A stretch of 5,413 nt of DNA from the NCBI GenBank assembly GCA_016780605.1, contig JADHLS010000447.1, positions 1-5,413 of the forward strand, in the 5' to 3' direction. The translations under genes were made by a program, and so were the position numbers. The DNA comes from Reyranella sp. GTDB lineage: Bacteria > Pseudomonadota > Alphaproteobacteria > Reyranellales > Reyranellaceae. A model generated the notes under the pieces. That model was not told where the DNA came from and made no database searches. It saw nothing but the letters and a program-made list of their open reading frames with translations. Shown piece by piece: positions 1 through 5,413 of this stretch. Each line of letters opens with the position of its first letter. Within the stretch, counting starts at the first letter, position 1.

Positions 1-1
1 C

Positions 2-808
2 CCCCTGGGCCTCGTCACGTCATCCGGCGTATTCGCCCTGGTGACCATGATGCCCGAGGCGCAGTTCCTCGCTTGGGGCTGGCGCATCCCGTTCCTGATC
101 AGCGTCCTCCTCGTGGCGCTCGGCGCCTTCATTCGGGCGCGCGTGCCCGAGACGCCGGTGTTCGAGGAGATCAAGGCGCGGCGCGAGCTTTCGGCCAATC
201 CCTTCGTCGAGGCCGTCTTCGGAAACCCACGCGCCTTCCTGGTGGCGATGGGATTGAAGATATCGGAAGTCTCCTGGGTCTACATGCTGACCGTGTTCGT
301 TGTGGTCTATGCCACGACCAAACTCGGACTGCCGCGCACCCTGATGCTCGACGCCATCTTCTGGGCAGCCTTGATCGAGGTCGCCTCGATCCCCCTGTTC
401 GGCTACCTGACGGACCGGCTGGGCCGCCGGCCGTTCTATTTCGCCGGCGTGCTGTTCACCGTCCTGTTCGCGTTCCCGCTGTTCTGGATGATCGACACCA
501 AGATCGCCTGGGTCGTGACCGTGGCGGTCATCATCGCGCTGAACTTCGGCCACGGCTTGATGTTCGCACCGGAGTCTGCCTACTTCCCCGAACTGTTCGG
601 CGCCCGCGTGCGCTACAGCGGCGCTTCCTTCGGCTTCCAGGCCTCGGCGGCGATCGGCGGCGGCTTCGCGCCCATCATCGCCACGGCATTGGCCGCCGCG
701 ATGGGCGGAACCGCGGGCGTTTCGGTGATGCTCATCCTGCTCGCCCTTGTTACCCTCGCCGCCACCTTCTTCGCCCGCGAAACCAAGAACGACCCTCTGA
801 TCAAATGA
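2..808 (+). CDS. MFS transporter, metabolite:H+ symporter (MHS) type, 5'-truncated by window edge
   Basis: Inner-membrane secondary transporter, probably proton-driven uptake of a small organic acid or similar metabolite; the substrate cannot be named. The reading frame is open from base 2, so the gene starts upstream; the GTG at 41 is internal because the residues before it (PLGLVTSSGVFAL) continue a membrane helix. 268 residues are visible, against roughly 430-450 in the family, so about the first 170 are missing. The block AWGWRIPFLIS followed by a helix and then ETPVFEE is typical of the MHS branch (ProP/ShiA/KgtP relatives). The MFS loop motif GYLTDRLGRRP lies at about 401-433, where the loop between helices 8 and 9 is expected. 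About eight hydrophobic helices are visible, and the protein ends in a short charged tail (ETKNDPLIK). The stop overlaps the next start as ATGA, pointing to an operon with the MBL-fold gene. MFS and MHS membership is firm; substrate unknown. Confidence 0.9.
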   Translation, partial: PLGLVTSSGVFALVTMMPEAQFLAWGWRIPFLISVLLVALGAFIRARVPETPVFEEIKARRELSANPFVEAVFGNPRAFLVAMGLKISEVSWVYMLTVFVVVYATTKLGLPRTLMLDAIFWAALIEVASIPLFGYLTDRLGRRPFYFAGVLFTVLFAFPLFWMIDTKIAWVVTVAVIIALNFGHGLMFAPESAYFPELFGARVRYSGASFGFQASAAIGGGFAPIIATALAAAMGGTAGVSVMLILLALVTLAATFFARETKNDPLIK

Positions 809-1731
809 CCACGATTCGCTATTTCGGATGGTCGGCGCTCTCGATCGAGACCGGCGACGGCGCGCTGTTCTTCGACCCGTTCTTCCGGCCGTATTGCGGC
901 GCCGAATGGTTCCACCTCGACGACTTTCGCCACGCCAAATACATCTGCGTGACGCATGGGCACGAGGAGCATTTCCTTGACGTGCCCGTCATCGCCAAAG
1001 CGACGGACGCCGTCGTGGTCGGCTCGCCTTCCGTCTGCTCTTTCCTGAAATGGCGCCGCGGCATTCCAGCCGACCGCCTGCGGGTCGTCGACCCCAAGAC
1101 CTTCGGCGAGATCTCGCTCCCCGGCTTCAAACTCACGGCTTTCCGCTGGAAGCACCGCGACATAAACCTGCCGCGCGCCCTCACCCGCGCCCTCTTCCAC
1201 GGCAACGCCACCCAGCTTTCCTGGGCATGGAGCAGCGCCACGTCGGCACCTTTCTATTCGCCCTACACCGGCTTTCATGTCGAGCTTCCCGACGGGCTCA
1301 CGGTCCTCAACTACAACGAAGGCTTCAACAGCAAGATGACCGACGCCGAGATCACGGACCTAGGCCGGCGCGTGCGCACCGACGTGCTGCTGGCGGGCAT
1401 GCAACTCAATTTCATGGCCGACGTGGTGCGTGGCGTGGCGGCGCTCAAGCCCAGGATCGTCGTGCTCTACCCGCCGCACGAAAAGTTCCACGCCATGATG
1501 GGCGCGGTCTCCGAACCCTGGCCGTCCTTCGCAACCGCCGTCCGCGAGCGGTTTCCCGGGGTCACGGTCCATATCGCCGAGCCGGGCTTCTCGCTCGACC
1601 TCGATGGCTATTCGACGCGCACCATCGACGCAGGATCGATCTCCAGCCAGACGCGGCTGCCGACCTCGAAAATGACGTTCGGTCCGGTGGAAACGCGCAC
1701 CGGTTTGGCGGCTCCCAGCGGACGGACCTGA
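805..1731 (+). CDS. MBL-fold metallo-hydrolase with an atypical 40-residue C-terminal tail
   Basis: Predicted cytoplasmic metal-dependent hydrolase of the metallo-beta-lactamase fold, 308 aa, no signal peptide. The N-terminus (YFGWSALSIETGDGALFFDPF, residues 5-25) is the usual first strand pair leading to the DP of the fold. The metal motif is THGHEEH (residues 50-56): His51, His53 and His56 fit HxHxDH, but the Asp is replaced by Glu55. Candidate further ligands are His117 (WKHRD) and His225 (PPHEKFH). The start is the ATG at 805, overlapping the transporter stop by 4 bases. No clear Shine-Dalgarno precedes it, so translation is probably coupled. Residues 1-268 look like the whole fold. From Tyr269 to Thr308 the frame runs antisense through a fragment of an ABC ATPase gene (1608-1760), so this tail has no MBL counterpart that I recognise. 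The substrate is unknown. UlaG-like lactonase relatives are possible but not shown. Confidence 0.85.
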   Translation: MTTIRYFGWSALSIETGDGALFFDPFFRPYCGAEWFHLDDFRHAKYICVTHGHEEHFLDVPVIAKATDAVVVGSPSVCSFLKWRRGIPADRLRVVDPKTFGEISLPGFKLTAFRWKHRDINLPRALTRALFHGNATQLSWAWSSATSAPFYSPYTGFHVELPDGLTVLNYNEGFNSKMTDAEITDLGRRVRTDVLLAGMQLNFMADVVRGVAALKPRIVVLYPPHEKFHAMMGAVSEPWPSFATAVRERFPGVTVHIAEPGFSLDLDGYSTRTIDAGSISSQTRLPTSKMTFGPVETRTGLAAPSGRT

Positions 1732-1760
1732 TAGTCCCAATACTCGCCGAGATAGGATCG
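1608..1760 (-). pseudogene. Orphan 3' fragment of an ABC transporter ATPase gene (TOBE-domain end), left copy of a 153-bp direct repeat
   Basis: Read on the minus strand this stretch encodes RSYLGEYWDYQVRPLG, continuing to EIDPASMVRVE and a TAG stop (1610-1608). It matches the last 50 residues of the intact ATPase at 2839-3897 at about 43 of 50 positions. The DNA aligns without gaps to 2839-2991, with about 126 of 153 bases identical by hand count. Homology stops abruptly on both sides: exactly at the stop codon on the left, and at about 1760-1765 on the right. Nothing upstream on this strand encodes the Walker, signature or other nucleotide-binding parts, so it cannot be a working ATPase. 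About 17 of 27 differences are at wobble positions of the ATPase frame, which indicates divergence under protein-level selection before truncation. An open frame continues on the minus strand to a GTG at 1805, but those residues do not match the ATPase. Confidence 0.85.
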
Positions 1761-1829
1761 CCCCGTCCCAACATGCGGACGTAGCAAGGCGCCCGGCACG
1801 GCCACCCTTCCGGCTAACTAGTACTATCG

Positions 1830-1858
1830 TTGACTAATGCAATCGCCGATTACATGCT
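1830..1858 (+). promoter_or_regulatory. Weak candidate promoter for the GH17 gene
   Basis: A good -35-like hexamer TTGACT (1830-1835) is followed after 17 bases by CATGCT (1853-1858), a poor -10 match (3 of 6). The stretch from about 1812 to 1860 is noticeably more AT-rich than its surroundings and lies just past the end of the ATPase fragment, 47 bases before the GH17 start codon. This is the only plausible place for a promoter of that gene, but the motif match is weak and could be chance. Confidence 0.22.
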
Positions 1859-1893
1859 CCCAGGGGTTCGCGTTTCCCGCGACAACGAGGCAC

Positions 1894-1900
1894 GGAGAAG
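1894..1900 (+). promoter_or_regulatory. Ribosome binding site fixing the GH17 start at 1905
   Basis: GGAGAAG lies with its GGAG core 7 bases before the ATG at 1905. It decides the start: the same frame is open upstream to a TTG at 1830, but that TTG has no such site, and the extra 25 residues look like neither a signal peptide nor any part of a GH17 domain, which begins at once after 1905 (TYFGVCYGP). Confidence 0.7.
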
Positions 1901-1904
1901 CTCC

Positions 1905-2801
1905 ATGACATACTTCGGCGTCTGCTACGGTCCCTATCGCGAGGCCGGCTGGCAGCCGCCCGATACAGGCCCGACGGAAGCCAGCGTCGACGCCGATATG
2001 AAGGCCATCGCCGCTCTCGGCTTCACCCATGTCCGCACCTACGGAGTCGCCGGTGGCAATCAATGGAATGTCGACAAGGCAACGAAATACAATCTTCGCC
2101 TCGGGCTGGGCATCGAAATCGGCCAATCCACCACGATTGTAAGGGCCAAGGCGCTCATCACCCAAGCCCTGCAGCAGGGGCAACAGGCGGCGAGCAAGTA
2201 CCGCCGGCCGTCGCTCTCCCTGGACCTCGTCGTCGGGAACGAGGTCGATTTCAACGGCGTCCAGCCTGGCCTGATCATCGACGCGATGAAGTTTGCGACT
2301 ACCGAAAAGCGTCGCTACCCCGCTGTCGCCGGCGCTACCGTCACGTGCTGTCTCACCGGAACGGCCCTGCAGCCTAGCGCCTCTCAGTGGACGCCCGTCG
2401 TCAGTGCCTGTGATCGGGTCGTCTACCTTACGGTTTACCCTTGGTACGCTTTCAAGGCTGGATCGAGTGCCCAACCCGGAAATATCGATCCCAACATGCA
2501 ATGGTCGTGGGCCAACGGCATGCAGCAGGCCGCGAACCTGGGCAAGAAGGTCGTGATCGCGGAGATCGGCTGGCCCAGCGACGGTGCAGCGCAATGGCTG
2601 ACGACGGTCCCGAACGAACAGCTCAACTACGCCACGACCAAGACCTGGTGCCGTGGCAACAATTTCCTGAACAGGGCCTTCGACGCATACTGGTTCGAGA
2701 TGTTCAACGAACCATGGAAGACGAGCGAGGGAGCCTGGGGACCGCATTGGGGTCTCTGCACTTCGGGCGCCTCGCCGCAACCGAAATGGTCGTGGAGCTA
2801 G
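1905..2801 (+). CDS. Glycoside hydrolase family 17 protein (beta-1,3-glucanase-like)
   Basis: Predicted retaining glycosidase or transglycosidase acting on beta-1,3-glucan-type chains; 298 aa, essentially one TIM-barrel catalytic domain. The first strand is MTYFGVCYGPYR, and THVRTYG (residues 41-47) is the next strand as in GH17 enzymes. VVGNEVDF (109-116) supplies the acid/base Glu113. KVVIAEIGWPSDG (215-227) matches the GH17 signature with nucleophile Glu220. YWFEMFNEPWK (262-272) followed by GPHWGL (279-284) is the usual closing block of microbial members. No signal peptide, membrane helix or carbohydrate-binding module is visible, so the protein appears cytoplasmic or exported by an unusual route. 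Hand counts on five sampled lines give about 59% GC, against about 69% in five lines of the ABC operon, suggesting transfer. It lies alone between a gene remnant and the convergent ABC operon. Whether it degrades external glucan, trims an endogenous glucan or remodels one by transglycosylation cannot be told. Confidence 0.9.
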   Translation: MTYFGVCYGPYREAGWQPPDTGPTEASVDADMKAIAALGFTHVRTYGVAGGNQWNVDKATKYNLRLGLGIEIGQSTTIVRAKALITQALQQGQQAASKYRRPSLSLDLVVGNEVDFNGVQPGLIIDAMKFATTEKRRYPAVAGATVTCCLTGTALQPSASQWTPVVSACDRVVYLTVYPWYAFKAGSSAQPGNIDPNMQWSWANGMQQAANLGKKVVIAEIGWPSDGAAQWLTTVPNEQLNYATTKTWCRGNNFLNRAFDAYWFEMFNEPWKTSEGAWGPHWGLCTSGASPQPKWSWS

Positions 2802-2838
2802 TCTCCTCCGGCTTCAGGCGGAACGGCCTCACTCCCGC

Positions 2839-2991
2839 CTACTCGACGCGCACCATGTCGGCCGGGTCGATCTCCAGCCAGACCCTGCTGCCGACCTCGA
2901 AGACGATGCCCGGGCCCGTCGAAACGCGCACGGGCTTGGTGCCGCCGAGCGGCCGGGCCTGATAGTCCCAATATTCGCCGAGATAGGACCG
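2839..2991. repeat. Right copy of the 153-bp direct repeat flanking the GH17 gene
   Basis: This is the native 3' end of the ABC ATPase gene. It aligns gaplessly, at a constant offset of 1231 bases, with 1608-1760 in the same orientation. The longest identical runs are 16 bases (CCTGATAGTCCCAATA) and 14 bases (TCGCCGAGATAGGA), separated by one mismatch near the right end. Recombination between the copies would remove 1231 bp including the whole GH17 gene and leave the MBL gene directly convergent with an intact ATPase gene. Confidence 0.85.
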
Positions 2992-3897
2992 TGCCGCGAT
3001 CTCTGCTTCCACAGCAAGGCTGCCGCCATTGGGCTTCTGGGTCGAGAGACCGATCGCCTGTGGGCGAAGGGAGTACAACAGCGCCGTGCCATCCGCCCGC
3101 TCCAGGTGTGAGGCATCGGCCGAGAAGCCGTCGAAGCGGACGTCGCTGCCCTGCCGCGTGCCTTCGAGGAAGTTCGTGCGTCCGATGAAGCCCGCGACGA
3201 AGCGGCTCTTCGGCCGGGCGTAGAGCCTGTGCGGCGCGTCGATCTGCTCGATGCGGCCGTGGTTCATGACAACGATGCGGTCGGACGTGACCATCGCCTC
3301 CGACTGATCGTGCGTCACATAGACCGTCGTGATCTTGAACTCATCGTGCAGGCGGCGGATCTCGAACCGCATCTCCTCGCGCAGGTTGGCGTCGAGGTTC
3401 GAGAGCGGCTCGTCGAGCAGCAGCACCTCGGGCTCGACGACGATCGCACGCGCCAGGGCGACGCGCTGCTGCTGGCCGCCCGAGAGCTCGGCGGGATAGC
3501 GGCCCTTCAGGCCGCGCATCTGCACGACGTCGAGGATGGCGTCGACCTTGCGGTCGATGTCGGCGCGGCTGAGCTTGCGCACCTGCAGGCCGAAGCCGAC
3601 ATTCTCGCCCACCGTCATGTTGGGCCAGATGGCATAGCTCTGGAAGATCATGGACATGCGCCGCTTCTCGGGCGGCATGACGGAGGACGGCGACGAGATC
3701 ACCTGCCCATCCATCTCGATGGTGCCGGCCGAGGGTGGCACGAAGCCTGCGATCATGCGCAAGGTCGTGGTCTTGCCGCAGCCCGACGGCCCCAGCAGCG
3801 ACACGAACTCACCTGGCGCCAGCTCCAGCGAGAAGTCGGCGACGGCATCCACCGCACCGTAACGGCGGGCGACGTTCCTGAGGGCGAGCTTGCTCAT
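2839..3897 (-). CDS. ABC transporter ATP-binding protein with C-terminal TOBE domain (Fe3+/phosphonate/polyamine importer type)
   Basis: Cytoplasmic ATPase subunit that powers the neighbouring permease; 352 aa, the normal length for the PotA/FbpC/UgpC-like group. Visible motifs in order: Walker A GPSGCGKT (36-43), Q-loop Gln86 in MIFQSYAIWP, ABC signature LSGGQQQR (138-145), Walker B VLLLDE (158-163), D-loop SNLD, and H-loop His196 in YVTHDQSEA. A TOBE domain covers about 275-352 and includes RSYLGEYWDYQ, the stretch duplicated at 1608-1760. The start is the ATG at 3897, overlapping the permease stop as ATGA; a GAGG 11 bases upstream may help. The same frame stays open further upstream, but there it only shadows the permease gene. 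All catalytic residues are present, so it should be functional. The aromatic IWPNMTV after the Q-loop is common in Fe3+- and phosphonate-type members, but the substrate is not resolved. Confidence 0.95.
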   Translation of the reverse strand: MSKLALRNVARRYGAVDAVADFSLELAPGEFVSLLGPSGCGKTTTLRMIAGFVPPSAGTIEMDGQVISSPSSVMPPEKRRMSMIFQSYAIWPNMTVGENVGFGLQVRKLSRADIDRKVDAILDVVQMRGLKGRYPAELSGGQQQRVALARAIVVEPEVLLLDEPLSNLDANLREEMRFEIRRLHDEFKITTVYVTHDQSEAMVTSDRIVVMNHGRIEQIDAPHRLYARPKSRFVAGFIGRTNFLEGTRQGSDVRFDGFSADASHLERADGTALLYSLRPQAIGLSTQKPNGGSLAVEAEIAARSYLGEYWDYQARPLGGTKPVRVSTGPGIVFEVGSRVWLEIDPADMVRVE

Positions 3898-5413
3898 GTC
3901 GCGTTGCGCCTCAGCATGAAGTCGCGTCCCAAGGCCTTCTGGCCGATCCACAGCAACGGCAGCGTGAGGACCTGAAGGATCAGGGCGAGCGCGGCGAGGT
4001 ACTCGAAGTTCCCCTCCTCGCTCATGTCGAAGATCATGACCGAGGCGACCTTGGTGTTGGGGCCATAGAGGAAGATCGCCGCCGACAATTCGCGCGTCGC
4101 CGGAATGAAGATCAGCAGCCAGGCGCCCAAGAGGCTGCGCTTCAACAGCGGGGCCACGACGCGACGCAAGGCGGTGAGCCGGCTGCCGCCCAGCACGCGC
4201 ACCGCTTCCTCCATCTCGGGATTGAGGCTGCGGATGGCGGCGCTGGCATTGACGTAGCCGATGGGCAGGAAGCGCGTGGTGAAGGCCAGGATCAGGATCA
4301 GCGCCGTGCCGTAGAGGGCGAGCGGCGGCGGCGCGTACGCGGCGTAGAAGCCGATGGCCAGCACGACGCCGGGGATCACGAACGGTGCGATGCAGAGGAA
4401 ACCCAGGATGCCGCCGAACGGCACCAGGCGGCGGGTCACGATATAGGCCACGCCCAGGGTCAGGATCACCACGGCGGTGGCGCTGACGCCGGCGTAGAGG
4501 AAGCTGTTCAGCACCGACTTGGCCGCGGTGGCATGCTCGAACAGCACGAAGTGGAAGTTGCGCAGCGAGAGATTGTCGAGGCTGAAGCCGCGCCCCCACG
4601 CCTTGGCGAAGGCGGCCTGCAGCAGGAAGAGATAGGGCAGGAACACGGACAGGGCGCCGACCAGCATGGCGTAGCCGAACATCGCCCAGCGCCAGGCGCC
4701 CAGCCGGATCGGCCGGCGCTCGCCGCCTTTGCCCGTCAGCGCGACGAAGCCCTTGCGCCGGGTCATCATACGCTGGATCAGGATCAACGCGATGGTGACG
4801 CCGAGCAGCGGCATGGCATAGGCCGCGGCGACCTCGACGCGCACGGGGTTGCCGAAGAACTGGAAGAGCTGGGTGGTGACGACGTTGAAGCGCGCCGGGA
4901 TGGCGATCATGGCCGGCGAGCCGAAGAGCGCGATCGCTTCGAGGAAGCAGATGATCAGGCCGCCCAGGATCGCGGGCAACGCCAGCGGCAGGGTCACCCG
5001 GCGCATGGTGCGCCAGGCGCCGGCCCCCAGGATGTTGGCGGCGTCCTCCATCTCCGACGACACCAGCTCGAGCGCCGCACTGGTGAAGATGAAGATGTAG
5101 GGGAAGGAATAGAGGGCGATGACCAGCGCCAGCCCGGCGAAGCTGTAGATGTTGAACGGCCCGGCCTCTGCCCCCGTCAGCAGCGTGTAGAAACGGTTGA
5201 GCCAGCCGGCATTGGGACCAGCCAGCAGGATCCAGGCGACGGCGCCGGTGTAGGGCGGCGTGATGAAGGTCGCCAGGACCAGCATGCGCGTCAGCCCGCG
5301 GCCCGGCATGTCGGTGCGCGCCACCGCCCAGGCGAGCGGGATGGCGAAGACACCGGCAAGGTCGGCCGCGGCGGCGCCGATCTTCAGCGAGTTTATGAGC
5401 GCATCGACGTAAC
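3894..5413 (-). CDS. ABC transporter permease, fused double-domain (FbpB/ThiP-like), 5' end outside window
   Basis: Inner-membrane permease that by itself supplies both halves of the channel. The frame is open to the window end. Residues before the GTG at 5324 (NSLKIG, AIPLAWA) continue naturally into VARTDMPGR, so 5324 is not the start; 505 residues are visible and perhaps 40-80 are missing. Two EAA loops, the sites that dock on the ATPase, are clear: EMEDAANILGAG with TLPLALP (about 4968-5054) and EMEEAVRVLGGS with VAPLL (about 4143-4217). Each sits in a set of about five to six hydrophobic helices, joined by a charged linker (RRKGFVALTGKGGERRP). This two-in-one layout is typical of Fe3+, thiamine and some aminoethylphosphonate importers. 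It overlaps the ATPase start by 4 bases, so the two are in one operon; a periplasmic binding protein is expected upstream, beyond the window. Confidence 0.93.
   Translation of the reverse strand, partial: YVDALINSLKIGAAAADLAGVFAIPLAWAVARTDMPGRGLTRMLVLATFITPPYTGAVAWILLAGPNAGWLNRFYTLLTGAEAGPFNIYSFAGLALVIALYSFPYIFIFTSAALELVSSEMEDAANILGAGAWRTMRRVTLPLALPAILGGLIICFLEAIALFGSPAMIAIPARFNVVTTQLFQFFGNPVRVEVAAAYAMPLLGVTIALILIQRMMTRRKGFVALTGKGGERRPIRLGAWRWAMFGYAMLVGALSVFLPYLFLLQAAFAKAWGRGFSLDNLSLRNFHFVLFEHATAAKSVLNSFLYAGVSATAVVILTLGVAYIVTRRLVPFGGILGFLCIAPFVIPGVVLAIGFYAAYAPPPLALYGTALILILAFTTRFLPIGYVNASAAIRSLNPEMEEAVRVLGGSRLTALRRVVAPLLKRSLLGAWLLIFIPATRELSAAIFLYGPNTKVASVMIFDMSEEGNFEYLAALALILQVLTLPLLWIGQKALGRDFMLRRNAT

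Noticed and set aside
20..553. 177-codon open frame on the minus strand
   Set aside because: It lies fully inside the MFS transporter gene, its translation is a low-complexity mix of charged residues typical of GC-rich antisense shadows, and it matches no family.
73..804. Long upstream extension of the MBL-gene frame
   Set aside because: This part is an Arg/Pro-rich out-of-frame reading of the transporter gene. The MBL fold begins at the ATG at 805.
1608..1805. Small minus-strand gene of 65 codons starting with GTG at 1805
   Set aside because: Only the part up to about 1760 has homology, and that part is the tail of an ATPase without its catalytic domain. It is better called a remnant than a gene.
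1830..1904. TTG start at 1830 for the GH17 gene
   Set aside because: The ATG at 1905 has a good GGAG at proper spacing, and the fold starts there. The extra residues show no signal peptide.
1732..1904. Insertion sequence or transposon end next to the GH17 gene
   Set aside because: I see no transposase fragment, terminal inverted repeats or short target duplication; the only repeated sequence is the ATPase 3' end.
2816..2840. Inverted repeat AGGCGG / CCGCCT between the GH17 gene and the ABC operon as a terminator
   Set aside because: The stem is only 6 bp with a 13-base loop, there is no T-run on either strand, and it runs into the ATPase stop codon. Chance is likely at this GC content.
3229..3975. 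248-codon open frame on the plus strand
   Set aside because: It is antisense to the ATPase gene, which has every catalytic motif. The His/Asp/Leu-rich translation is a shadow.

Overview
The window looks like chromosomal DNA from a high-GC bacterium. The composition and protein types fit Alphaproteobacteria of the Rhizobiales/Rhodospirillales kind, but no marker gene fixes the taxon. It holds five protein-coding genes, two of them cut by the window edges, plus one gene remnant. There are no RNA genes, CRISPR arrays or recognisable insertion sequences.

Left part, plus strand (2-1731): the 3' part of an MFS transporter of the metabolite:H+ symporter (MHS) type overlaps by 4 bases (ATGA) with a metallo-beta-lactamase-fold hydrolase. 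The two are probably co-translated, one importing a small organic metabolite and the other perhaps hydrolysing it or a derivative.

Right part, minus strand (2839-5413): an ABC importer of the Fe(3+)/phosphonate/polyamine type. A double-domain permease (5' end off the window) overlaps by 4 bases with its ATPase, which carries a C-terminal TOBE domain. The substrate cannot be told from these two subunits; the binding protein is not in the window.

Middle (1761-2838): a compact glycoside hydrolase family 17 (beta-1,3-glucanase-like) gene, 1905-2801, read towards the ABC operon. It is clearly lower in GC than its neighbours and has no visible signal peptide.

The most unusual structure is a 153-bp direct repeat flanking the GH17 gene (1608-1760 and 2839-2991, gapless, offset 1231, about 82% identical by hand count). 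The right copy is the true 3' end of the ABC ATPase gene. The left copy is an orphan 3' fragment of a homologous ATPase gene on the minus strand. Most differences fall at wobble positions of the ATPase frame, so the two copies diverged while both were coding. The left copy is therefore likely the stump of a second or replaced ABC operon, not a recent duplication. The last 40 residues of the MBL-fold protein are read antisense through this stump. The likely history is an MBL gene once convergent with one ABC operon, with a foreign GH17-plus-ABC segment now in its place or next to its remains.
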